A stretch of DNA of 64,000 nt. It comes from Locusta migratoria. Lineage: Eukaryota > Arthropoda > Insecta > Orthoptera > Acrididae. Made by a program: the position numbers and the translations under genes. Location: contig CM048744.1 of assembly GCA_026315105.1 (NCBI GenBank), forward strand, positions 311,619,270-311,683,269. The letters are read 5' to 3'. Positions 53,299 through 62,779 of the stretch are shown piece after piece (position 1 is the stretch's first letter; each line of letters begins with the position of its first letter). The notes below the pieces were generated by a model. The model was given only the letters and a program-made list of their open reading frames with translations. It was not told where the DNA came from and did not search any database.

Positions 53299-53899
53299 GT
53301 AAGTAAGACGACAGATTGTACGTCTGCTTCCCTTTTCTTTTCGCCGTTCCGATTTTAGAGTAAATACTCAGTGTGGGAGGGCTCACGTCTGCTGATACCC
53401 AGCTCTGCCGACGCCTCACCAGCCTGAGTCAGCCGTTTGACGAGTCGCGTCGTTCCGCCTCGTCGGAGAAACTTTAAGGAAAGAAGTGACAGACAAACAA
53501 AACTGGTTACTAACTTTTCCTTATGGGCTTTGTCACTCAATCTTTACGTTGTCTGAATATGGGAAATAATTGCGTCACGGAGGATTTTCGCACATGTCGG
53601 ATGTTCGGTAGGGGTTGGTATTAGCAGTAATGATCAATCCACTACTATATGGCCCCTTGTCGTAGCAAGGGCACGGCTTCTCCAGAAACTAATCGTAATT
53701 TTTTTGCTTCTCCTCGGAAGATATAGTTGGTAAGAGTACAAATCTACGTTGTTTTTGTCATGTGTATTTTGTGAAATATGCATCGCTATGCTTGGGTGGT
53801 AATGAGTTTTGACAGTCTAGTCACTCGCAGTGCACACAATAAAAGAAAACGACATATGACTTTATAAAATGTTGTTGTTGTTGTTGTTGTGGTCTTCGG

Positions 53900-54069
53900 T
53901 TCAACTACGGGGTCGTCAGTCCCTAAACTTACAAACTACTTACGAACAACCTTATACTAAAGACGGCACAAACATCCATGCACGAGGGAGAGGGGGATTC
54001 GAACCCTCGCAACAGCGCCGTGCTGACCGCGACTGGCTCGCCGCAGACCGCTCGGCCACCGCAGCCGGC
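53900..54069 (-). mobile_element. SINE family A in the RTE-like LINE 3' end
   Basis: Minus-strand copy truncated at its 3' end (starts TTCAACTACGGGGTCGTCAG), ending GCCACCGCAGCCGGC. Flanks TCTTCGG (left) and TCTTCAG (right) are a short imperfect TSD from the LINE sequence GTCTTCAGTCCGG. Confidence 0.85.
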
Positions 54070-54317
54070 TCTTCAGTCCGGATGCAGGTCTCAACCCTAC
54101 TCCATCCTGAGCAAACCTCTTCATCTCATAAGAACGGCAACCCACAGCCATCTGAATCTGCTGAGTATATTCGCCTCTTGTCTCCCTTTGGGATTTTTAC
54201 CCCACACACTTTGCTTCAACGGTAAATTTACGATTCCTTGATGTTACTATTCGCTCCCTTCTTTTAGTCAAGGTACGCCATAAATTCTTTTTCTCCCCAA
54301 TTCTGTTCACTACCTCT

Positions 54318-54520
54318 TGCCGGCCGCGGTGGCCGAGGAGACTGAGGCGCTCCAGTCACGGTCTGCACGACCACTACGGTCGGGGCTTCGAATCCCCCCT
54401 CGGGCATGGATATTTGTGTCGTCCTTAGTCTTAGCTAGTTCATAAGTAGTTTGTAAGTTTAGGGACTGATGACCCAGTAGTCAAGTCCCATAAGCTCTAC
54501 AAACACTTGAATATTTCACC
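54318..54520 (+). mobile_element. SINE family A in the RTE-like LINE
   Basis: GCCGGCCGCGGTGGCCGAGG to CAAACACTTGAATATTTC. No TSD. Compared with the other LINE copy about 20 bases of target are absent here, so insertion was accompanied by a deletion. Confidence 0.92.
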
Positions 54521-55058
54521 CAACTAAACTTCAGCATTCTTCTGTAGTAACACATTTCAAAAGCCTCTATCCTCTTCCTGTCCTCACAGTTTATCGTCCA
54601 AGTTTCACTTCCGAACAAGGCAACATTCCAGACAAATGCATTCAGAAAGTATTTCCTTACACTTAAATTAATTTTCGATGTTAGCAAATTTCTCTTCTTC
54701 CAAAACGCTTTTCTTCCCATTGCCATTCGTCATTTTATATCCACTGTACTGCGACCGTTGTTATGTTATTTTACTACTCAAGTAACAAAACCCAAATCCC
54801 ACCTTTATTGTTTCGTTACCTAATCTAATTCCTTCAGCATCGCCTGATTTTCTAAGACTGCATTCCATTACCCTTGTTTTGCTCTTGTTAATCTTCATCT
54901 TACACGGTCCGTTCAACTGCTCTTCCAGGTCCTTTGCTCTCTCTGACAGAATTACAATGTCATCGGCAAAACGCAGTTTTTCCATTTCTTCATCCTGATC
55001 TCTAATTCCTTCTCCAGATTTCTCTTTGCTTTCCTTCATAGCGTGCTCAATGAACAAA

Positions 55059-55384
55059 TTGTAAAATGTTTTCGCTCTAAATATGCTACTTCCGAAAACA
55101 ACCTTTGTTTTTTCGCCAATACTGGAAATCTAGAAGTTCGCATCGGCCGGCTTGTGCGCACTGTACAAGGCGTCGAGAGCTCACATTAGTTCTTCGAAAG
55201 TGATGCTTTCAATTCTGTCGGCACACTCGCATTCCAATTCTTCACAGCTTTTGCAAACGATATAGCGTGATGGCTGTAACATAGACTAACGTATATTTGT
55301 TCTTTCCCTCTGAAAGTTGATTGTTCCGTGTTGGTTTTGTCCTCATCACGTAAGGTTTTTTTCAGACCTACTAAATGAAGAAGT
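55059..55384. other. Unannotated stretch
   Basis: No recognised feature. Confidence 0.45.
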
Positions 55385-55584
55385 AAAACTGTAAACTCCG
55401 TTCTACAGTCCTCGAGAGCCCCGCCGGGTACCGACCGGCCGCCGTGTCATCCTGCGCTAGGGAGGGGAACGTGGTCAGTGTGCCACACTCCCGGCCGTGG
55501 TGTCTATTTTTATTGACTGTTGCTGCTACTTCTCAATCAAGTAGCTACTTAATTGGTATCACAAGGGTTGGTGCACCCCATTGG

Positions 55585-55785
55585 GCCGCGGCGGATTAGC
55601 CGCGCGTGCTGGCGCGCCGTGTTGAGCTGCGCGCGGTAGTTCGCCGTTGGGGGTTCGAATCCCCCCTCGGGCATGGATGTCTGTGTCGTCTTTAGTGGTA
55701 AGGTAGTTCATAAGTAGTTTGTAAGTTTAGGGACTGATGACTCCGCAGTTAAGTCCCTTAAGCCTTACAACCAACCACCCTTTTG
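55585..55785 (+). mobile_element. SINE family A variant in the 5S-derived SINE
   Basis: The head is unusual (GCGGCGGATTAGCCGCGCG, GCTGGCGCGCCGTG), with B box GGTTCGAATCC and body TAGTGGTAAGGTAGTTC, GGACTGATGACTCCGCAG, ending AAGCCTTACAACCAACC. No TSD. Confidence 0.85.
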
Positions 55786-55800
55786 CCCAGTGCTTAACTT

Positions 55801-55988
55801 TTGTTTGTATAGCTTATGGGACTTAACTACGGAGTCATCAATCGCTAAACTTACAAACTACTTGTGAACTAGCTTATACTAAGGACGGCACAAATATCCA
55901 TGCCCGAGGGGGGATTCGAACCCCCGATCGTAGTGGCCGTGCAGAATGTGACTGACACGCCGCAGACGGCTCGGCCACCGCGGCCGGC
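55801..55988 (-). mobile_element. SINE family A in the 5S-derived SINE
   Basis: Minus strand from TTGTTTGTATAGC to CCACCGCGGCCGGC. GTGCTTAACTT (55790-55800) and GTGCTTACCTT (55989-55999) are the TSD, taken from the 5S-like block. Confidence 0.92.
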
Positions 55989-56059
55989 GTGCTTACCTTC
56001 GCTGTTCTTGCGAGAACCGGTGTGTCTACTGCGACAAGGCCGTTGGGAAAAAAAAAGTA

Positions 56060-56612
56060 TACAACAGAATTCAGGTAATTCAAATGTCTCACATTTCATG
56101 AAATTTCGCAATGAGTACTGGCAAAAATTAATTTACCGCACTATCTTAATGTAGAGTATTTCATCTGCAACGATAGTGATCGAACTGTGTATGTTTGAGA
56201 TAGTGACAGTTGTAACTGAGAATTGTTATTGATATCCTGAGGTACACTAGCTTTGAGTGGGACGTATTACTGAGTACTGATCAAGCGATTACCTGCTGTC
56301 ATTTATTACCCGCCGTCGTTTCCAGAGTGGCGATTGCAAGGTTAACTCCCACACAATACGACTGCTTTTCACAGCAGACACCTAAAAATTTAAAACACGA
56401 ATACAAAAAAGAACACTGTTGTTGACACCATGATCCATGACACTTTTGATCAACTAAACACAGTGTTATCACACCTTTCCTTTCAGAATACACAAAACGG
56501 AGCACAATAATTAATGTGGGTGTTTTGTTAGTTGTAATTAACAATGGTACAATGTTTGTTCTGACACGGCATTGTCAGGACTAAGGAACCGAGAGAAGAA
56601 TAAAAGTTGGTT
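56060..56612. other. Unannotated stretch
   Basis: No gene recognised; short frames lack motifs. Confidence 0.45.
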
Positions 56613-56775
56613 CAAAATGTTCAAATTTTTTTTAAACTATCGGACACTGTTGCTGGGTTACTAGTCCGTAGCTTACAAACTACTTAAACTAAGGTAAACT
56701 AACCCAAGAACAACACAGACATCCATGCCCGAGGGGGGACTCGAACCCCCGACGGCTAATCAGCCGTGGCAACGG
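56613..56775 (-). mobile_element. SINE A/B hybrid
   Basis: The body is B-like (ACTAGTCCGTAGCTTACAAAC, AAGGTAAACTAACCC), while the link and head are A-like (CATCCATGCCCGAGGGGGG, ACTCGAACCCCCGACGGC). The head stops at TCAGCCGTGG. It shows that heads and bodies recombine. Confidence 0.75.
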
Positions 56776-56940
56776 TGGTTGCAGAGGAACTTATTCAGCT
56801 TATGTTGAGACGATATATGTAGAGTTTCACATTTTTAGCTACAGAAATCAACTGTAAAATTCGACGATGTTTGTCCGAGAATACTGCTTAGTTACGTAGT
56901 GTGTCTATACTGATACATACAACTAAAATGAATTCCTTGT

Positions 56941-57141
56941 GCCGCGGTGGAGTAGCTGAGCGGTCTAAAGTGCCTCGCTGCGGAGCGCGCCGTTGCTCGC
57001 CGTGGAGGTTCGAGTCCTCCGTGGGGCATGGGTATGTGTGTTTGTCCTTAGGTTAGTTTACCTAGGTTTAAGTAGTTTGTAAGCTACGGACTGATGACCA
57101 CGCAGTTTGGTCCGATAGATTTACAAACATTTGCACATTTT
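56941..57141 (+). mobile_element. SINE family B, full length
   Basis: GCCGCGGTGGAGTAGCTGAG, B box GGTTCGAGTCC, GGGGCATGGGTATGTG, body TACGGACTGATGACCACGC, ending ACAAACATTTGCACATT. No TSD found; flanks AAATGAATT and AATTCATTT are inverted, not direct. Confidence 0.92.
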
Positions 57142-58659
57142 TTAATTCATTTTGTATGGAAAAACACGCTGTTCAACAAATAAATTTTCTTGATTCCAGA
57201 AGGTTCATATGGCTTACATTGTGAATGACAGAAATCGTAACTTTACACCGTGTGCATTTGGAACCATATAAGACTTGAAATGTGACGTGTGAAACTCGTA
57301 GAGCGTACTGCTTTTAATATTTCAGAAATTTGAGGATGTCGAAACACGGACTGCACCGTCTTTTTTTTCGTCTAAACGGATACTGAAATAATTACGTTTG
57401 AAATAGAATGCATTTCCTTTGTGATGGTAAATTATTGGTAATATTTGCAATTAATAGAGCCGCCAAAATACAGAACTATTAAAATGATTTTTTTTTTTTT
57501 AAATTTCTATATTTTCAAAAGTATTAGCTGAATAAACAAGACTGATGCATTAACATAACCGTGAACTCACCAAGTTTGCGTTTTCTCTTCTAGTATGCAA
57601 ATGTTGTAGGACTGTTCACACGACACATGTCCTTCCGGGAGTCTAGTTGATTTCATATCGTACAAAGGAACATCCTGTCGAAGGCCATCGCAGCACCGTT
57701 GACGCCTTCTTTAAGTTGTTTCATTGTTAAATGTAATGGAGAAAAAAAACCGAAAGAAAAGAAGCTGACAAAGCATTAGGTCAGGTGAGCTGAAAGGCAG
57801 AAGTCTTTTCTGTTTACAGATACAACCATTATCTCTATAACTCACTGTAAACATTAACCATCATAAGTTTCGGACCTTCTTGAAAGCCATGAAAGCATAC
57901 ATGATTAAATGTAGTAGTAATAGTAAGTCTCTAAAAATAAATAAATAAAATTTTTAAAATACCCGCTCTTCTCGATCCCATTCTTGTTTCGACGTGTCGA
58001 GTAGTCCATTAAATGTTGTACGCACGCATTAAGAAGATGTCTCTGCGAGATAGCTGAAGTGCCTAGCAAAATTCAAATGAATCAGCTGATAACTATCAGC
58101 GATATCTGACATCTAAATCTACAAAAGCAGAAGCGACATGCGAGATAACAATCACTGATCTGTTTTATGTTTCAGTGTATTTGAAATAATCTTATTTATT
58201 TACATTTGAAATACGAAACCAGTGTATCTGGTGGCTAGAATTCATAGCAAGCACAGATAATTCGTAAGTGGTGTATTTCGATAACAATCGATACGCTGCT
58301 CTCAACAGAACTTCGCCAAGAGTCGAGTGCTCGTATAGTATTTGAAGCGTCCACGTTAGATAACGATTTGAAATGTCAGAAACATGGAACAATGGCCTCC
58401 ATATTTTGCCCCTTTGTCCTATTTTCGTCACAAACATTGATTTTTAAGTTTTGATTAAACGGTATCATTGTTTGATTGTAAAGAAGAATGTCGCCCATAA
58501 GTTATCTACGTCAAGAACAAGCAAGAACGGTATGCTCTAGTATTGCGAGCAAAACCTGTGTCGGGCTGAAGTGAACGAGCAAGTTACCAGAATAGTTCGT
58601 CCGTTTCATTATTATATATAGTTGGTGCATAACACTGATAAAAAGAGGAGTTCTGAGTC
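57142..58659. other. Unannotated AT-rich stretch
   Basis: About 1.5 kb without any recognised gene or element. Confidence 0.5.
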
Positions 58660-58944
58660 GTATTTCTAGAACGCCCCGTCTCTCCGCGGTGGCTGCGTCA
58701 GGGAGTTTCGCGCGCTGGTGGCAGCCCTGCCGGCCGCTGCGCATGCGCAGCAGAGCGCGCGCCGGTCCCCGGCCCGGCCTCGCTTATGAATGGCCAGCCG
58801 CCAGGCGGCGTGTACGCGAGGCGGCGTGGTGGGGGTAGTCGTAGCGTGGCCGGACGCTCGCGTGCTTGGAGTACGTTGCACGAGCGCTGGAGCTAAAAAC
58901 AGCAGGCGTGCGGCCGCCGCGGCTTCCGAAGCGTGGCGCACCTG
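58660..58944. other. CpG island-like patch
   Basis: Very GC- and CpG-rich (GCCGGCCGCTGCGCATGCGC, GCGCGCGCCGG). It abuts the left end of the Harbinger-type element exactly. It may be a promoter island into which the element inserted. No exon or start codon could be defined. Confidence 0.35.
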
Positions 58945-60045
58945 AAAGGCCGTTTCACACCGCGGTCACACTATGTCACGTGACAGACTTTTCTACAGAT
59001 CTGTTTCCATAGTTTCAAATGGGGCAATTCACACCGAACGCACAGAGCCTCACAGACGAGCGATCTTTTCAAAACGTCTGTCGACGTCTGTTGCCTCGCG
59101 AATGCGCAGTGGCCCACTACACTGCTTGCGCATGACCACACACTGCCGCTGTTTCGTGTTTCAACTCGTTACAACAAGAAGCTGTTTTCTTGTCATTTCC
59201 TTTTGTAAAATGTTAAAAACTATCAATATTTTGTAGAGAATTAGTATTGGTTGTTGGTCATACGAGAACAGTTTAATGAACGTTTAGGAATTAGGGGGAA
59301 AATCGAACTCGGCAGCCACTACCATGAACTGTTAATTCATTTTTCCTTTACACAAAACAAGTATTTGGTTATGAAGTAAAGAGAATTAAATGAAAATAGA
59401 TGCTGATATTCAAAGGAAATCAATAATTGTTTAAATGTTTCATTTTTTTTATCAAAATTATATTCCGACTTTTGTGTCCCAGCCTCGTCGCCACTTTTTT
59501 GTCCCAGCCTCGTCGCCGCTTTTGTGTCTCGTTTCCGTCGTAGGTGTCGGTGGCCGAGTAGAAAGACCGACACAGGAATAAAGGATGCACGCTTGTGCAC
59601 GTAGGAGGTGAGCAGCCAGTGGGACAGCAGAAACTAGAAACACTAGAGTAAATTAGAACGAGATATATATTACTTAGAGACTTAGTAATACTTAACTTTT
59701 ACATAGCTCAGTACTGCAGAATTCTGATACATAGTTGAGCTAAAGGCCTGCCTAGTGATAATTCCTAGTGCCCATACAATAGCCAAGTCTTTACTGGTGC
59801 CTATCTGATTCCGAAGTGTTAACTGGTTCCTATCTCAGTTCCAAGTGAATGATGTCGTTCAGTGGTGGCCACGAGCGGGATCGCAGCAGAGGGCGCTCGT
59901 GGCTGACGTCGTAAGAACGCCGCGCCGTGCGTGCATGGCGGCGCGCGGCGAAAGTAGGTGGCGCGCACTTTATACTTGTGCGACTCCACACCGACTGCTG
60001 TACGATTTCAAAAAAGTAAATTGTATACAGTATTAGTAAACTTAC

Positions 60046-60484
60046 CTTAGGCATAGCGCCAGTTTCTCTCTGCTGGAAATAGGTCTCCTGTAGTTGGTGT
60101 CTTCTTTACTAATATCGTTATTTATCAGTGTTAATACCTCTTCAAACTCAGGTTTGGAAAGCTGAATGTATGTTGTGAATCTGTAATCATATAGCTCCAA
60201 ATCCTCCATCAGATGATGATACTCGCCACACTGTTCCCGTCTCTGATTGATGGGGTGTACCAGTGCGTTCGGTTTGTAACAGAGTACAACAGCATGTCTT
60301 CCTCATCACTACTCGAACTACATTCGTCATCACCCAACCAAGGCACACTTTTAGTAAACGCGCTGTCGCACCATGAACCACGTGCCATGTTACCTGTTTC
60401 AACTGAACTGGCTAGACAGGAACGATGTCCTAATAGATCACAGACGTCGGTGGCGGTGTGAATTGCACATCTGTCACGTGACAT
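60046..60484 (-). pseudogene. HARBI1-like transposase N-terminal exon
   Basis: The minus-strand frame from 60484 reads ... SSSSDEEDMLLYSVTNRTHW. A one-base shift near 60257-60262 brings in VHPINQRREQCGEYHHLMED, then LELYDYRFTTYIQLSKPEFE, LTLINNDISKEDTNYRRP and ISSREKLALCLR, closely following the HARBI1/PIF pattern W.HPIN..R...GEY..L ... R.PI...E.LA..LRFLATG. It ends CCTAAG|GTAAGT (donor at 60045), splitting the Arg codon just before where FLATG would start, so an intron is likely. The downstream DDE exon is missing. Family role: cut-and-paste transposase. Confidence 0.75.
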
Positions 60485-60485
60485 A

Positions 60486-60961
60486 CACTACGTTTACATG
60501 CAGCACATCTTCCGGAAGACGAAAACCGATTTTCGTAAACCGTTTTTCGCTGTCGTGTTTACATGGCATAGCCAGGATCGGATTTCCTAGCCCACTTAAT
60601 ATGGCGGCTGAAAAACAGCTGATTCAGTTCCTGGTTTAGTACACACAATCGCTATTTTTCTTTATTTAAATACACAGATTTATGTTCACTCTAACATTTA
60701 TACTTGTATTTCACATTGGAAAATATCACTCTTTCCACATGTGCAGAAAATTCTTAAGAAGAAAACACAATCTGACAAGCCAAGAACGCTTCAAAAACGG
60801 TTGCATTTACATGGACACGAAAATCGATTGTGGAACTGGAAAACCGCTTTAGAGAAGCGGATTTGGGGACTCGATTTTGGAGTGTTTACATGACCAACAA
60901 AAAGCGGAATTGGGAAATCGGTCTACGAAATCCGGTTTTGGGAGCCCATGTAAACGGGGTG
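60486..60961. mobile_element. MITE, copy 2 of the GTTTACATG family, in the Harbinger TIR
   Basis: Ends CACTACGTTTACATG and (reversed) CACCCCGTTTACATG. ATA is present at 60483-60485 and 60962-60964, and the uninterrupted opposite terminal repeat of the host (CACTATGTCACG) has only one, which proves the insertion and its 3-bp duplication. 476 bp; it contains several internal GTTTACATG words. Copy 1 is at 20003-20477. Confidence 0.88.
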
Positions 60962-60991
60962 ATAGTGTGACCGCGGTGTGAAACGGCCTTT

Positions 60992-61722
60992 AGCAGTGCT
61001 TGTATTGTCACACATTTTCCGTTCAGTGAACAGTGAACGGAACGACAGTCCGTAACTTTGTAATTCTACGACAGTGATCATTCATACTTGCGAACAGAAA
61101 AGTGGTTTACAATCGATTCTTTAGACATAGATACGTTAAGATCGGAAGCGCCCTTGCCTCATCGACGTACAAACGTTTCACAGCACTGTCCACATCTATT
61201 GCATTCAGCTGGTACACTTAAACCTAGATTATTAACCAAGGTAAAATTTACGATTGCAGTATTTGCCTATTTGCGGTTCTCGTAGGTCTGAACACAATCA
61301 GCGTTACATGTAAAACAGGGCCTTTTTATGTGACATGACATATCATTGATTAGACCATGAAGCAGTATAATTTACAATGTTTTAGTAACAGTGCAACACT
61401 CCCCTCTTAGTATTCTACTGTAAAGAAGAGGCAGTGGTGCATGCAGCAAGAAAAACTTATTCAGATTTGCTGGCTCAACGTAGATCTCACGCACTCTCAG
61501 CCAACAACCCAATAAGGCGCTGTCTTTTTAGTTAGGAAGTAAGTTACTTAATCCATAGATAAGAGTGATGATGACTTTTATGTTCCAACAGAACAGACAT
61601 ATACAACAACAAACAATAATCTTTATGTGGCTACATAACGAGCACTTACAGGTTTTTTCTTTTTATTTTAAAAGTAACTGATTACCTTCACTCAAAGAAT
61701 GCCTCCAAAGCTTTAGGACAGA
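60992..61722. other. Unannotated stretch
   Basis: No gene or element recognised. Confidence 0.45.
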
Positions 61723-61780
61723 TAATGGATTTGTTTTTAAATAACAATGCTGCTACCAGTCAAGATTTTTTATTTATTTA

Positions 61781-61820
61781 GCACGACAAGTTTCGAGAAA
61801 TTATTTCTATCTTCAAGTGC
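61781..61820 (-). ncRNA. Hammerhead-like motif, left arm (core C3 to T)
   Basis: Minus strand: GCAC, TTGAAGA, stem II GAAA/TTTC region, CGAAAC, TT, GTC (cleavage), GTGC pairing with GCAC. Only the first core base differs (T for C), which should weaken activity. Confidence 0.5.
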
Positions 61821-62108
61821 GTTTTTAGTGCTGTCTCATATTATTTATGTTGTTTTGAGTGTGTCAGTTTTCGTCTGGTCCATCTGTGGCAGCTCTCACA
61901 CTTGTCAAACATCACTATAATGTCTTGGTACATCAGTTGTCACAAACATACATTTTTTTCTATGTATGTTTGTGACATCTGATGTACTCGTGTACAAAAA
62001 TATTATAGTGATGTTTGACATGTGTTAGAGCTGTCACAGATGGACCAGACGAAAATTTAAACTCAAACACTCAAAACATTATAAATAATATAAAACAGCA
62101 CAAAAAAC

Positions 62109-62148
62109 GCACTTGAAGATGGAAATAATTTCTCGAAACTCGTCGTGC
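62109..62148 (+). ncRNA. Hammerhead-like motif, right arm (core C3 to T)
   Basis: GCAC 62109, TTGAAGA 62113, GGAAATAATTTCTC, GAAAC 62135, TC, GTC to 62144, GTGC 62145-62148. It shares the same C-to-T core change with the left arm, so the change predates the inverted duplication or was homogenised. Confidence 0.5.
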
Positions 62149-62207
62149 TAAATAAATAAAAAATCGTGACTGGTAGCAGGATTGTTATTTAAAAACAAAT
62201 CCATTAT

Positions 62208-62469
62208 GAATATCTCTGTTGCTTTCAAATTTAGAGGGACGTTTAGTAACGAATTTCACAAGCGAATAAAGGTATTGTTATAGGAGACAAAATTATAAAC
62301 TAATAGTGATCCTAAATACTAGTTACAAAACGTACAAAATGATGAATGGCAATAACTTTCTCGCTTATTATGTTTCCACTGTCCGTGCTGTGTAACTGCG
62401 GTATTTGGTTCGACAATTTATCACGTCTACACTGCTGAAAGCATTCGTGAGACATTTTACAGATAATAT
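62208..62469. other. Unannotated stretch
   Basis: No recognised feature. Confidence 0.45.
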
Positions 62470-62666
62470 TCTTGGCATTTTTGGCGGGGAGATCCCGTCT
62501 GAGATTGTTCAGCCGCCTAGTGCAAGTATTTTTACGTGACGTCACTTCGGCGACTTACGAGTCGACGACGATCAAAATGATAAGGACGACACAACACCCA
62601 GTCGACGAGAATCGAACCCGGGTCCGCTGGGTGGTAGTCAGCAACGCTGACGAGTGAGCTAGGGGG
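62470..62666 (-). mobile_element. SINE family E
   Basis: Minus strand: head TAGCTCACTCGTCAGCG, B box GGGTTCGATTCTCG, then GACTGGGTGTTGTGTCGTCC, TTATCATTTTGATC, AGTCGCCGAAGTGACGTCAC, ACTTGCACTAGGCGGC and GGGATCTCCCCGCC. I recognise this layout as a widespread insect tRNA-derived SINE. Only copy in the window. Confidence 0.85.
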
Positions 62667-62779
62667 GGCAGAGTAGACCACATAAAAATTATGTCGTAGC
62701 ACGACTCACGGTTCAGGAGACATTTTGACGTTTCCTCACATTTCGTGCTTTTCATTTTATTACTTAGATTTATTTTCCA

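Larger units (their letters stand above)
53871..55058 (-). pseudogene. RTE-like LINE, second copy, with two SINE A insertions
   Basis: The right part (54761-55057 frame) reads EKLRFADDIVILSERAKDLE, with FADD the catalytic block, then MKINKSKTRVMECSLRKSG and AEGIRLGNETIKVG. Next, 54481-54726 gives MGRKAFWKKRNLLTSKINLS, LFGSETWTINCEDRKRIEAF and YYRRMLKFSW. The C-terminal remainder lies between the SINEs (54070-54317) and the (GTT)n at 53871-53890 is the LINE's tail. It is collinear with 44588-45553 but extends further upstream. About 20 bp of LINE is missing at the second SINE. Confidence 0.88.
55385..56048 (-). mobile_element. 5S rRNA-derived SINE, split by two SINE A copies
   Basis: The right end read on the minus strand, CCAACGGCCTTGTCGCAG, ACACCGGTTCTCG and CGAAGGTAAGCAC, follows the 5' half of animal 5S rRNA (GCCAACGACCATACC.., ACACCGGTTCTCGTC, CGAAGTTAAGCA). 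The rest, CCCAGTGCTTAACTT (55786-55800) and 55385-55584 (CGCCGGGTACCGACCGGCCG, CTACTTCTCAATCAAGTAGC, CACAAGGGTTGGTGCACCCC), is the non-5S part. Two SINE A copies in opposite orientation break it. SINEs with 5S heads (SINE3 type) are a known class. Confidence 0.75.
58945..60991 (-). mobile_element. PIF/Harbinger transposon with transposase exon
   Basis: Ends: left AAAGGCCGTTTCACACCGCG then GTCACACTATGTCACGTGAC; the right end reversed is the same for over 40 bases once the inserted MITE is removed. The shared GCAATTCACACCG block lies further in. The right half encodes the N-terminus of a HARBI1-like transposase on the minus strand; the catalytic domain is not found in the left half, where there are tandem GTCCCAGCCTCGTCGCC units (about 59477-59515). 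Flanks (TGA / TAG) are not a perfect TWA duplication. Confidence 0.75.
61723..62207. mobile_element. Foldback element, almost fully palindromic, hammerhead-like
   Basis: The arms run from ATAATGGATTTGTTTTTAAA to its complement, meeting at CACAAACATACAT-loop-ATGTATGTTTGTG (about 61941-61974), so the loop is under 12 bases. Matching blocks include CGTCTGGTCCATCTGTG and ACATCACTATAAT. Each arm carries a hammerhead-like motif near its outer end. Confidence 0.9.
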
